A DNA stretch of 8,758 nt, taken from NCBI GenBank assembly GCA_007116765.1, contig SKHV01000139.1, positions 1 through 8,758 of the forward strand. The letters run 5' to 3'. Made by a program: the position numbers and the translations under genes. The notes below the pieces were generated by a model. The model was not told where the DNA came from. It made no database searches and saw only the letters and a program-made list of their open reading frames with translations. The DNA is from Prolixibacteraceae bacterium (GTDB taxonomy: Bacteria > Bacteroidota > Bacteroidia > Bacteroidales > Prolixibacteraceae). Shown here one piece after another: positions 1-6,592 of the stretch. The stretch's first letter is position 1. Each line of letters opens with the position of its first letter.

Positions 1-243
1 AAAACCGTGCGCGAAAGGCTGGCCGAAGTATTGCTTTTATTGAAAGACAGCTTTGACGTGGACGATACAAACACACTGCAAATTGCTTTAACGCGCGAAG
101 AATTGGCCAACATGGTGGGAACTGCTACCGAGTCGGTTATCAGGTTGCTTTCCGAATTTAAACAAGATGGGATTATCGAGCTGAAAGGTCGCAAAATACG
201 CTTCATCGATATAAATACCTTGAGGCGGATAGCGAGTATTTAA
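1..243 (+). CDS. Crp/Fnr-family transcriptional regulator, C-terminal part (5' end outside window)
   Basis: The open frame runs in from the left edge (first codon aaa at position 1) and ends at TAA 241-243, so only the last 80 residues are present. The GTG at position 7 is just an internal valine. The visible part is the winged-helix DNA-binding domain of a Crp/Fnr protein. An N-terminal helix (RERLAEVLLLLKDSF) precedes the helix-turn-helix TREELANMVGTATESVIRLL, whose second half is the recognition helix, and a wing follows (IIELKGRKIRFID). The sensor domain, and so the ligand, cannot be seen. Full-length relatives have about 220-230 residues. Its stop overlaps the start of the AraC-type gene by one base, so the two regulators are probably co-transcribed. 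A relic of a very similar HTH sequence lies at 8520-8582. The family assignment is firm; the effector and targets are unknown. Confidence 0.9.
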   Translation, partial: KTVRERLAEVLLLLKDSFDVDDTNTLQIALTREELANMVGTATESVIRLLSEFKQDGIIELKGRKIRFIDINTLRRIASI

Positions 244-833
244 TGGATATAATTGTTTACATCGGTTCTGTTCCTTACCTCCGGGAAACATTGCGGATTA
301 AGAACATGATGGGCAAATGCTGCATTAAAGTGGTACGCGATATTCTGGAAGCCAACCACGTGGTAGTAGAATTGGTTGAGCAGGGGAGAGCAGTGGTATT
401 AATTAATCAGGAAAGCTACAACTGTGCCGCCATCAATCGGCAACTCGAAACATATGAATTAGGCATTATAGGGTCGAAAGAAGAAATGATTGTCGACGAC
501 ATTAAAAAAGCCGTTATCGATCTGATTCACCGCATGAACAACGTGAACTCCATTGTGCAGAAATCGGATTATTTAGTAGAAAAGCTGGGTATGAGCTACC
601 AGAAAATGTCTCGCATTTTTTCGCAACACGAATCCTTGACCCTCGAAAAATACATTATTCAAAATAAAATTGCACGCATTAAAGAGCTGATCAACCAAGG
701 GGAGTTTACCCTCAGCGAAATTGCTTACATGATGGATTATAGCAGCGTGCACTACCTTTCTAATCAATTTAAAAAAATTACCGGCCTTTCGGTAAGCGAT
801 TATAAGGCAGAATTTTATAAATCTTCTACATAA
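243..833 (+). CDS. AraC-family transcriptional regulator, short Bacteroidota type
   Basis: This 196-residue protein carries a C-terminal AraC double helix-turn-helix at about residues 105-190. The first HTH is around KSDYLVEKLGMSYQKMSRIF and the second around FTLSEIAYMMDYSSVHYLSN, followed by the typical QFKKITGLSVSDYK end. The N-terminal part is not a cupin. It resembles the small domain of compact Bacteroidota AraC proteins that begin with a KNMVCxRCIKVV-type segment. Here that segment reads KNMMGKCCIKVV (residues 20-31), so the usual first cysteine is replaced and two adjacent cysteines, 26 and 27, are present. The ATG overlaps the Crp/Fnr stop (TAATG), which supports translational coupling. 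Starts at the ATGs near 306/309 (M22/M23) would give a length closer to some relatives. It lies directly upstream of the 940-8516 operon and is a plausible local regulator, but that is inference from position. Confidence 0.9.
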   Translation: MDIIVYIGSVPYLRETLRIKNMMGKCCIKVVRDILEANHVVVELVEQGRAVVLINQESYNCAAINRQLETYELGIIGSKEEMIVDDIKKAVIDLIHRMNNVNSIVQKSDYLVEKLGMSYQKMSRIFSQHESLTLEKYIIQNKIARIKELINQGEFTLSEIAYMMDYSSVHYLSNQFKKITGLSVSDYKAEFYKSST

Positions 834-838
834 TTTTG
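831..838 (+). promoter_or_regulatory. Possible Bacteroidota -7 promoter element (TAATTTTG)
   Basis: TAATTTTG fits the Bacteroides -7 consensus TAnnTTTG. It overlaps the AraC stop codon and would start transcription about 90-95 bases before the gene at 940. No clear TTG/TTTG -33 element is seen at the expected 19-21 base spacing. A second weaker candidate is TATTTTG at 865-871. The call is tentative because the gap is AT-rich and such matches arise by chance. Confidence 0.25.
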
Positions 839-879
839 TAAGCAAACTGCGGCGCATATTTCTTTATTTTGCATAGTTG

Positions 880-903
880 GGAAAAGTGTTTAATGCATTT
901 TCC
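880..903 (+). promoter_or_regulatory. Small hairpin-forming inverted repeat GGAAAA / TTTTCC in the operon leader
   Basis: GGAAAA (880-885) and TTTTCC (898-903) can pair as a 6-bp stem around a 12-base loop in the leader of the operon starting at 940. It has no following T-run, so it does not look like an intrinsic terminator for the AraC gene. It could be an operator half-site pair or a weak RNA hairpin. Confidence 0.2.
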
Positions 904-909
904 GAATCG

Positions 910-942
910 ATTGTATAACAATGTAAAATTGAAATAACAATG
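910..942 (+). promoter_or_regulatory. Operator-like inverted repeat and 9-base direct repeat around the operon's first start codon
   Basis: ATTGT-ATA-ACAAT (910-922) is a perfect 5-bp inverted repeat with a 3-base spacer. In addition, ATAACAATG occurs at 915-923 and again at 934-942, 19 bases apart; the second copy contains the real ATG of the PqqD-like gene. In the first copy the ATG (921-923) is followed at once by TAA, making a start-stop pair just upstream of the true start. Binding by one of the two upstream regulators, or an effect of the false start on translation, is possible but unproven. Confidence 0.35.
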
Positions 943-1188
943 AAGATAAAGCCAACAATTGCCATCAACGACAACGGGTTTTTGTTCGACCCCAGTACCG
1001 GCGAGTCTTACACCACTAACCCTGTAGCCCGTGAAATCATCTTTATGATGAAACAGAACCTGCCGATTGATCACATCAAAACAAATATTCTGGAGCGTTA
1101 CGACGTTGACGAAGTCGTTTTTGAAAAGAACCTCATCGATTTTATAGCCATGTTGCAACATTTTAACCTAAGCGAGGAGCTTGCCTGA
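940..1188 (+). CDS. PqqD-like protein (putative RiPP recognition element)
   Basis: This 82-residue protein has the PqqD/RRE pattern: beta strands GFLFDPSTGESYTTN (residues 13-27), then the helix PVAREIIFMMKQ, a Dhxxh-type helical part (IDHIKTNILERYDVDEVVFEKN), and the final helix LIDFIAMLQHFNL. PqqD-family winged-helix domains bind the leader part of a precursor peptide and present it to a modifying enzyme. In lasso-peptide systems the equivalent protein binds a leader YxxP motif. It is the first gene of the operon and its stop overlaps the start of the ATP-grasp gene (TGATG), fitting a pair that works together. Its ligand could be an unseen precursor or the YxxP-bearing tail of the decarboxylase at 3044. 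Family assignment is by sequence pattern; the RRE role is inferred. Confidence 0.83.
   Translation: MKIKPTIAINDNGFLFDPSTGESYTTNPVAREIIFMMKQNLPIDHIKTNILERYDVDEVVFEKNLIDFIAMLQHFNLSEELA
1174..1179 (+). promoter_or_regulatory. Shine-Dalgarno-like site for the ATP-grasp gene
   Basis: GAGGAG ends 8 bases before the ATG at 1188 and lies inside the end of the PqqD-like gene. This is a good SD match, which is unusual in Bacteroidota. Together with the TGATG overlap it supports the 1188 start and coupled translation. Confidence 0.45.
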
Positions 1189-2249
1189 TGGAAAAACGCA
1201 CCTTTACCATAGCCGTAACAGGCTTAAACAATACCGATAATCCAGGGCCGGGCGTACCGGTAATCAGGGGTATTCGCGAATCAAACGACTTTGATGTACG
1301 CGTCATCGGGATGGCCTACGAAAACCTTGAACCGGGAATTTACATGCCCGGCATAACCGATAAAACCTACCTGATTCCTTACCCGTCGGCAGGGACTAAG
1401 GTATTTCTTAACAGGATCATCGAGATTCATCAAAAGGAAAACATCGATTTGATTATTCCCAATTTCGATGCCGAGCTATATACCTTTATCAAATCGGAAA
1501 AGATTTTAGCTCAACACGGTATTCGAACCTTTCTGCCTACGCTCGAACAATTAGATGAACGTAGCAAAGCAAACCTTCCGGCATACGGTGAAAAATATGG
1601 CGTAAAAGTTCCCGACTCGCGAGAAATTACCAGCTTGACCGATATTCCTTCGTTGCGCGACGATTTCGACTATCCCCTTTTGGTAAAAGGAAAGTTCTAC
1701 GATGCCTATCTGGCTTATAATTCAGAACAGGTGATCAACCATTTTAACAAGATAGCGTCAAAGTGGGGTTTGCCGGTAATTATTCAGGAGTTTATCAAGG
1801 GCACCGAGTTAAACGTGGTTGCCTTAGGCGATGGCACCGGACGCACGGTAGCTGCCGTTTCGATGCGCAAGCAGTACATCACCGACAAAGGAAAGGCATG
1901 GGGCGGAATAACGATCAACGATCCGAAGATGATGGAAATTACGCATAGCATAATCTCAAAAACGCAATGGAAAGGTGGCATGGAACTGGAGATGATCAAA
2001 ACCACTTCGAACGATTACTACCTGATTGAGATAAACCCCAGAATACCTGCCTGGGTATACCTGGCCGTGGGTGCCGGACAGAACATACCCGAAGCTTTGG
2101 TAAAGCTTTCTATGAATATGGACACGCCTTCGTATGAAAGTTATCAGGTTGGGAAAATGTTTATCCGCTACTCGTGGGACATGCTAGGCGACATTGGCCA
2201 GTTCGAGAAAATATCGATGAATGGAGAACTAAAAAATATGGAGGAATAA
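1188..2249 (+). CDS. ATP-grasp ligase (carbamoyl-phosphate synthetase/PylC-like fold)
   Basis: This 353-residue protein is a stand-alone ATP-grasp enzyme. Residues 6-110 form a Rossmann-like pre-ATP-grasp part starting VTGLNNTDNPGPGVPVIRGI, with IDLIIPNFDAE at about 86-96. The ATP-grasp core shows a nucleotide-binding lysine in PLLVKGKF (K167), IIQEFIKGTE (198-207, adenine-side acidic residues) and the metal-binding GGMELEMI...YYLIEINPR set (E268, E281, N283, R285), as in CPSase-type enzymes. Such enzymes activate a carboxylate as acyl-phosphate and join it to an amine or another nucleophile; the substrate cannot be read here. Overlap with the PqqD-like gene and the downstream decarboxylase suggest peptide or amino-acid ligation. 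Catalytic residues look intact, so I expect an active enzyme. It is not a MvdC/MvdD-type graspetide maturase by obvious sequence, though that remains possible at the level of function. Confidence 0.9.
   Translation: MEKRTFTIAVTGLNNTDNPGPGVPVIRGIRESNDFDVRVIGMAYENLEPGIYMPGITDKTYLIPYPSAGTKVFLNRIIEIHQKENIDLIIPNFDAELYTFIKSEKILAQHGIRTFLPTLEQLDERSKANLPAYGEKYGVKVPDSREITSLTDIPSLRDDFDYPLLVKGKFYDAYLAYNSEQVINHFNKIASKWGLPVIIQEFIKGTELNVVALGDGTGRTVAAVSMRKQYITDKGKAWGGITINDPKMMEITHSIISKTQWKGGMELEMIKTTSNDYYLIEINPRIPAWVYLAVGAGQNIPEALVKLSMNMDTPSYESYQVGKMFIRYSWDMLGDIGQFEKISMNGELKNMEE
2240..2244 (+). promoter_or_regulatory. Shine-Dalgarno site GGAGG for the T9SS-cargo gene
   Basis: GGAGG ends 8 bases before the ATG at 2253 and is embedded in the last codons of the ATP-grasp gene (...AAT ATG GAG GAA TAA). 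It supports the chosen start and independent ribosome loading on the secreted-protein gene. Confidence 0.5.
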
Positions 2250-2252
2250 AAA

Positions 2253-3032
2253 ATGAAAATAAAAGTAATTGCAACCCTAATACTCGTCATTACATTTAAA
2301 CTTGGCTTTGCCCAGTTTGCGTTGGAAAAAACCTACGACCATTCGCTGAATGTGACCCGTATTAACGAAACCGAATACAAGTTTTTTTTAATGGATGTGG
2401 CCAAGAGCGAATGCCGCATTTATAACCTCGATCATACGCTTTGGAAAACTATACCCATTCCGCTTCCAACAGATTACTATTTGCACGATATAAAGTTCGT
2501 AACCCAAAACCTGTTCAATTCCAATTCCAATATTGAGCTTTGGTATTCGGCCTACAAATGGGTGGAAACAAGCGATGGTGGCTATTATCGATACCAATCG
2601 AAAGTGATCAGCGAGAGTGGTGCAACACTGGCTAACATCGAGAATGGTGCGTATGCATCTTTGATCAAGGCAGGAGACAACTTATACAAATTAGCAATTT
2701 ATGCTTACGACAATTCATTTTGGCCCGGATCGGTGAAAACATCTATTTTTTCAATACCTGGAACAGCCACGGCAGCGGTTCAAACTAAATCGGCACTACT
2801 AGACCCCTACCCGAACCCGGCCGAAAATACCATTAACCTACCCATGCTACCCATGCACAAATCGGGTACTTTGCAAGTATTTTCGATATCGGGGCAATTG
2901 AAACTCGAACAGGCTGTTGGTAATCAGGATCTTTTTAGACTCGACACTCAAGGCTGGCAGCCAGGAATTTATTCCTACCGTGTTATTACCGCCGGTGGAA
3001 CTTCCGATGCAAAAAAATTCATGGTAAGATAA
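2253..3032 (+). CDS. Secreted protein with C-terminal type IX secretion (type A) sorting domain
   Basis: This 259-residue protein starts with a signal peptide (MKIKVIATLILVITFKLGFA, cleavage likely near residue 20/21). The middle part, about 22-175, is rich in beta-strand pattern and aromatic residues and has no domain I recognise. Residues 184-259 are a T9SS type A sorting domain: DPYPNPAENTINLP (184-197), a central LQVFSISGQLKLEQ strand pair, then WQPGIYSYRV and the terminal KKFMVR. T9SS cargo is exported through the outer membrane and usually anchored to surface lipopolysaccharide. It starts 3 bases after the ATP-grasp stop and ends 11 bases before the decarboxylase, placing a surface protein in the middle of biosynthetic genes. 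It could bind the product, be its target, or be an unrelated surface protein carried in the operon. Confidence 0.87.
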   Translation: MKIKVIATLILVITFKLGFAQFALEKTYDHSLNVTRINETEYKFFLMDVAKSECRIYNLDHTLWKTIPIPLPTDYYLHDIKFVTQNLFNSNSNIELWYSAYKWVETSDGGYYRYQSKVISESGATLANIENGAYASLIKAGDNLYKLAIYAYDNSFWPGSVKTSIFSIPGTATAAVQTKSALLDPYPNPAENTINLPMLPMHKSGTLQVFSISGQLKLEQAVGNQDLFRLDTQGWQPGIYSYRVITAGGTSDAKKFMVR

Positions 3033-3043
3033 AAAGAAAAGAA

Positions 3044-4390
3044 ATGGAAAAACTTAGATACGAAAGACCGGTAATCAACAAAATACAGAGCGGACTCCCT
3101 GATAAATTTGGGGCAAAATTTGCACTGGAATCGAAAACCGAAATAGAAGGACACTTGGTTAAAGAGCTGTTAGAAGAGTTTGGCTCGCCCTTGTATGTAA
3201 TTTCTGAAAACACCATTCGGAATACTCATCGCGATTTATATCAAGCCTTTTCAACAAGATATCCCAAGGTGCAAATGGCCTGGTCGTACAAAACCAATTA
3301 CCTCGATGCCGTTTGTCAGATCTTCCATCACGAAGGCTCATGGGCCGAAGTAGTTTCGTGGTTTGAATACGAAAAAGCACTCAACAACGGTGTCGATCCT
3401 AAAAAGATCATTTTCAACGGGCCTCACAAGAGCAACGACGAGCTGCAGGCCTCCATTACTAATGGTTCACTCATCCATATCGATCATTTCGACGAGTTGT
3501 ACCAGATTATGCATATTACCAAAGAACTCTCGGTTAAAGCTAAAGTGGCCATCCGTATCAACATGGATACGGGCATTTATCCGCAATGGGAACGCTTTGG
3601 TTTCAACTACGAAAACGGCGAGGCATGGAATGCCATCAACCGCATTATGCAGTGTGAAGGTATGGAACTGGTAGGTTTGCACACCCACATAGGCACTTAC
3701 ATTATGAGTGTTTCGGGCTACTCGGTAGCGGCAGCAAAACTGGCTGAGCTGGCAGTACGTACCGATCGGAAATTTGAACATAAAATCAGGTATATCGACA
3801 TGGGCGGTGGTTTTGCCACCAGCAATACGCTTAAAGGAGCCTACTTGCCCGGCACCGATACCTGCCCATCGTTCGACGATTATGCCGAAGCCATTACCGG
3901 GGCACTGTTCACCTCAGAGATTAGACCCGAAGATATGCCAATGCTGATATTGGAAACCGGCCGTGCATTGATCGACGATGCCGGCTACTTGTTAGGCACC
4001 GTGGTTGCTAACAAACGAATGGCCAGTGGCCGCCGCGGAATGATTATCGACATTGGCGTGAACCACCTGTTCACCTCTTTTTGGTACGAACACGTAATTA
4101 TGCCCGGCATTCCGGTAAATACCGATTCGGAAGACACCCAGATTTGCGGCCCGCTTTGCATGAACATCGATGTAATTCGTCAGGCCGTGCGTTTTCCCTT
4201 GCTGCAACCCGGCGATCCCGTGGTGATAGAGCGCATTGGCGCCTACAACATGACCCAATGGATGCAGTTTATAACCTACCGTCCAAATGTGGTGCTGATT
4301 GGGGCTGACGGCGAAACCTATGTCATCAGGGAGAAAGAAAACATCGATACCTTTAAACAAAGCGAACGCGTACCCGATTTCTTAAAATAA
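3044..4390 (+). CDS. Fold-III PLP-dependent decarboxylase (DAP/ornithine decarboxylase family) with leader-like N-terminal extension
   Basis: This 448-residue protein has the alanine-racemase-type barrel and C-terminal beta domain of group IV decarboxylases. Visible elements are the PLP lysine in WSYKTNYLDA (K83), HTHIGT (213-218), the phosphate-binding GGG (254-256), ETGR (304-307; family norm EPGR), the catalytic-cysteine region CGPLCMNID (368-376, C372 and D376) and GAY (399-401). Normal family sequence begins around residue 25-50 (LVKELLEEFGSPLYV). Before it lies an extra segment, RYERPVINKIQSGLPDKFG (5-23), with a YxxPxI...G pattern like RiPP leaders bound by PqqD-type proteins. In diaminopimelate decarboxylases the cysteine is usually followed by E-S; here it is M-N, so the substrate is probably not meso-diaminopimelate. 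It likely decarboxylates an amino acid, or one attached to a peptide, in the pathway that includes the PqqD and ATP-grasp proteins. A housekeeping lysA role is unlikely. Confidence 0.9.
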   Translation: MEKLRYERPVINKIQSGLPDKFGAKFALESKTEIEGHLVKELLEEFGSPLYVISENTIRNTHRDLYQAFSTRYPKVQMAWSYKTNYLDAVCQIFHHEGSWAEVVSWFEYEKALNNGVDPKKIIFNGPHKSNDELQASITNGSLIHIDHFDELYQIMHITKELSVKAKVAIRINMDTGIYPQWERFGFNYENGEAWNAINRIMQCEGMELVGLHTHIGTYIMSVSGYSVAAAKLAELAVRTDRKFEHKIRYIDMGGGFATSNTLKGAYLPGTDTCPSFDDYAEAITGALFTSEIRPEDMPMLILETGRALIDDAGYLLGTVVANKRMASGRRGMIIDIGVNHLFTSFWYEHVIMPGIPVNTDSEDTQICGPLCMNIDVIRQAVRFPLLQPGDPVVIERIGAYNMTQWMQFITYRPNVVLIGADGETYVIREKENIDTFKQSERVPDFLK

Positions 4391-4396
4391 ACCGGC

Positions 4397-6592
4397 ATGA
4401 ACCGAACTTGGAACGGCATAATCCGACAGGCCGAAGGCTTTCTAAATAGTTATTCGCAGGTGTTTTTCTCCGATAACCGTTGGCTTGCCTGGTTTCTGTT
4501 AGTAGTTAGTTTTTTCGATCCTTATGCTGGTTTTGCCGGTGCATTGGCTATTGTTGTGGCTAATGGCGCAGCCCAGTCAATGGGCTTCAATTCGTGGTTC
4601 ATCCAAAAAGGTTTTTATGGATACAATGCGCTGCTGGTAGGGCTTGGCTTCGGACTTACCTTTCAACCCGGATGGGCATTCTACCTTATATTAGCTGTAG
4701 CGGCTTTGCTCACCTTCTTCTTTACTATCGGCATTCAGGGGGTGTTTTACAAATACGGATTGCCCTATCTAAGCATTCCGTTCCTGTTAGGCATTTGGCT
4801 GATCCTGACTGCTTCGGGCGAATTTTCGGCTTTGGGCTTAAGTGTCAGGGGTGTTTATGTCAACAACGAATTATATGCTCTGGGCGGCAAATGGCTAATC
4901 GACCTGTTCAACTGGTTCGATCAGCTAATCAGTATCCAGGGCATTCGCACTTACCTGTTTTCTATGGGAGCTATCTTCTTCCAATATAATTTACTGGCCG
5001 GGTTTTTTATTGCGATTGGATTGCTGATATATTCGCGTATTGCTTTTACCCTTTCGATTTTCGGGTTCTTTTTAGCCTGGCTGTTTTACCATTTAACCGG
5101 TGCTGATTTAATTGCACTGGGTTATAGTTACATCGGGTTTAACTACATCCTTACCAGTATCGCCTTGGGAGGCTTTTTCATCATTCCCTCGCGTTGGTCA
5201 TACTTATGGCTTATTTGGCTGCTGCCCATGGTAATAGTTGTAACGCTGGGGCTTCAAAAGTTCTTTGCAATTTTTGGTTTAGGATTGTACGCGCTACCAT
5301 TCAACGTGGTGGTACTCACCTTTCTTTATGTTTTAAAAATTCGTGAAAAGCCTGGTGGAAAGCTGATCGAAACTCCAGTTCAGCAGTTTAGCCCCGAAAA
5401 CAACCTCTATCAGTCGCGCACCAATGCTAATCGGTTTTATGCACCCAGCTACTTGCCCATTGGATTGCCGGTAATTGGCGAATGGACCATAAGTCAGGCC
5501 TACAATGGCGAGCACACCCACAAAGGAGAATGGGGGCAGGCGCTCGACCTGATTATGCTGGGCAATAACGGACAACAATACAAAGGAGAAGGGCTGGAAC
5601 CACGCGATTACTATTGCTACGAAAAACCGGTTGTGGCACCTGCCGACGGAGTAGTGGCCGATTTAACCGATGGCATTCCCGACAACCTGATTGGCGACAG
5701 CAATACCCAACGCAATTGGGGCAACAGCGTAGTAATAAAGCATCACGACTACCTGTTTTCGCAATACAGCCATCTGAAACCCGACTCCATAAAAGTAAAA
5801 AAAGGCGCAAGCGTGAAAAAGGGAGACATCATCGGCTTGTGTGGCAACTCAGGCCGATCACCCTACCCGCACCTTCATTTTCAGATACAGGAAACGCCCC
5901 ACATTGGCAGCAAAACCAAACACTACCCGCTATCAAATTACCTGCTGGAACAAACTAATCGGCACGAGTTGTTCACCCATTCAATTCCTAAGCTTGATGA
6001 AAAGGTTACCGCCATTCAAAATAACCCCTTGTTAGAGAGTGCGTTTCATTTTCTGCCCGGCAAAAAGCTGGTTTTCGAAGTAAGCGGAGCCAATGAAAAA
6101 TGGATGAACGGAATGCACGAATGGAACGTGAAAACCGACGAATACAACAACAGCTACTTTGAATGTAGCCGCACAGGAGCCACGGCCTGGTTTTACAACA
6201 ATGGCAATATACACTACTTTGTGAACTACATTGGCAACCGAAAAAGCCTGCTATACTATTTCTATCTTGGTTTCTATATGGTGCTCACCGGATATTACAA
6301 AGATCTTGTAATTAACGACTATATACCAGTAAACAAGGTGCTTAAAGGTATTAAAATGTTCTTTCACGATTTTGTAGCTCCATTTCACCTATACCTGAAA
6401 GCCCGCTACGAGATGAAGTATATAAAACTCGATGATGATTTCTTCGATGCTTCGGCTCAGTTACAATCGAAAATCATTCTTGGAAAAAATAACGAGATGG
6501 TTGTTGATATTGAATTGGCCAAACAAGGCATCGCGCAATTCCGTTTCACCAGTAATAAAATGAAATTTAAAGCCATATGCATCGAATACTGA
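4397..6592 (+). CDS. Urea-transporter-type channel fused to M23 metallopeptidase
   Basis: In this 731-residue fusion, residues 1-315 are strongly hydrophobic, with about ten membrane segments. They carry the two internal repeat signatures of the urea transporter (UT) family: GLPYLSIPF (121-129) and GLYALPFN (296-303), plus YNALLVGLGFG and GFNYILTSIALGGFFIIPS. Residues about 350-515 are an M23 (LytM-like) peptidase with THKGEWGQALD (zinc ligands H375 and D384), YSH (H459) and HLHF (H492, H494), all present, so activity is expected. Residues 520-731 are not recognised and include a hydrophobic stretch at 618-634. M23 enzymes usually cut glycine-rich or peptidoglycan cross-links in the periplasm. 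The gene starts 6 bases after the decarboxylase and overlaps the next gene by 16. A role in exporting and trimming the pathway product, or remodelling the wall for it, is inference; the UT-like domain may carry something other than urea. Confidence 0.92.
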   Translation: MNRTWNGIIRQAEGFLNSYSQVFFSDNRWLAWFLLVVSFFDPYAGFAGALAIVVANGAAQSMGFNSWFIQKGFYGYNALLVGLGFGLTFQPGWAFYLILAVAALLTFFFTIGIQGVFYKYGLPYLSIPFLLGIWLILTASGEFSALGLSVRGVYVNNELYALGGKWLIDLFNWFDQLISIQGIRTYLFSMGAIFFQYNLLAGFFIAIGLLIYSRIAFTLSIFGFFLAWLFYHLTGADLIALGYSYIGFNYILTSIALGGFFIIPSRWSYLWLIWLLPMVIVVTLGLQKFFAIFGLGLYALPFNVVVLTFLYVLKIREKPGGKLIETPVQQFSPENNLYQSRTNANRFYAPSYLPIGLPVIGEWTISQAYNGEHTHKGEWGQALDLIMLGNNGQQYKGEGLEPRDYYCYEKPVVAPADGVVADLTDGIPDNLIGDSNTQRNWGNSVVIKHHDYLFSQYSHLKPDSIKVKKGASVKKGDIIGLCGNSGRSPYPHLHFQIQETPHIGSKTKHYPLSNYLLEQTNRHELFTHSIPKLDEKVTAIQNNPLLESAFHFLPGKKLVFEVSGANEKWMNGMHEWNVKTDEYNNSYFECSRTGATAWFYNNGNIHYFVNYIGNRKSLLYYFYLGFYMVLTGYYKDLVINDYIPVNKVLKGIKMFFHDFVAPFHLYLKARYEMKYIKLDDDFFDASAQLQSKIILGKNNEMVVDIELAKQGIAQFRFTSNKMKFKAICIEY

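Noticed and set aside
893..937. 14-residue plus-strand open frame in the leader (MHFPNRLYNNVKLK), considered as a precursor or leader peptide
   Set aside because: It is too short, has no ribosome site and no core-like residues, and arises easily in AT-rich sequence.
826..1161. 111-codon minus-strand open frame opposite the PqqD-like gene
   Set aside because: It is the antisense shadow of a well-supported PqqD-like gene, and its translation has no recognisable domain.
3992..4360. 122-codon minus-strand open frame inside the decarboxylase gene
   Set aside because: The plus-strand frame carries all the family motifs (CGPLC, GAY) across this stretch; the minus frame is an overlap artefact.
3044..4390. 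Housekeeping lysA (diaminopimelate decarboxylase)
   Set aside because: The E-S after the catalytic cysteine is replaced by M-N, an extra N-terminal tag is present, and the gene lies in a PqqD/ATP-grasp operon.
4397..5340. Urease or urea-catabolism locus suggested by the transporter domain
   Set aside because: No urease structural or accessory gene is present in the window, and the domain is fused to a peptidase in a different type of operon.
5614..5958. 114-codon plus-strand open frame inside the M23 region
   Set aside because: It is in the wrong frame relative to the intact HLHF and HKGEW...D motifs, and rich in R, Q and P as expected of a shifted frame.
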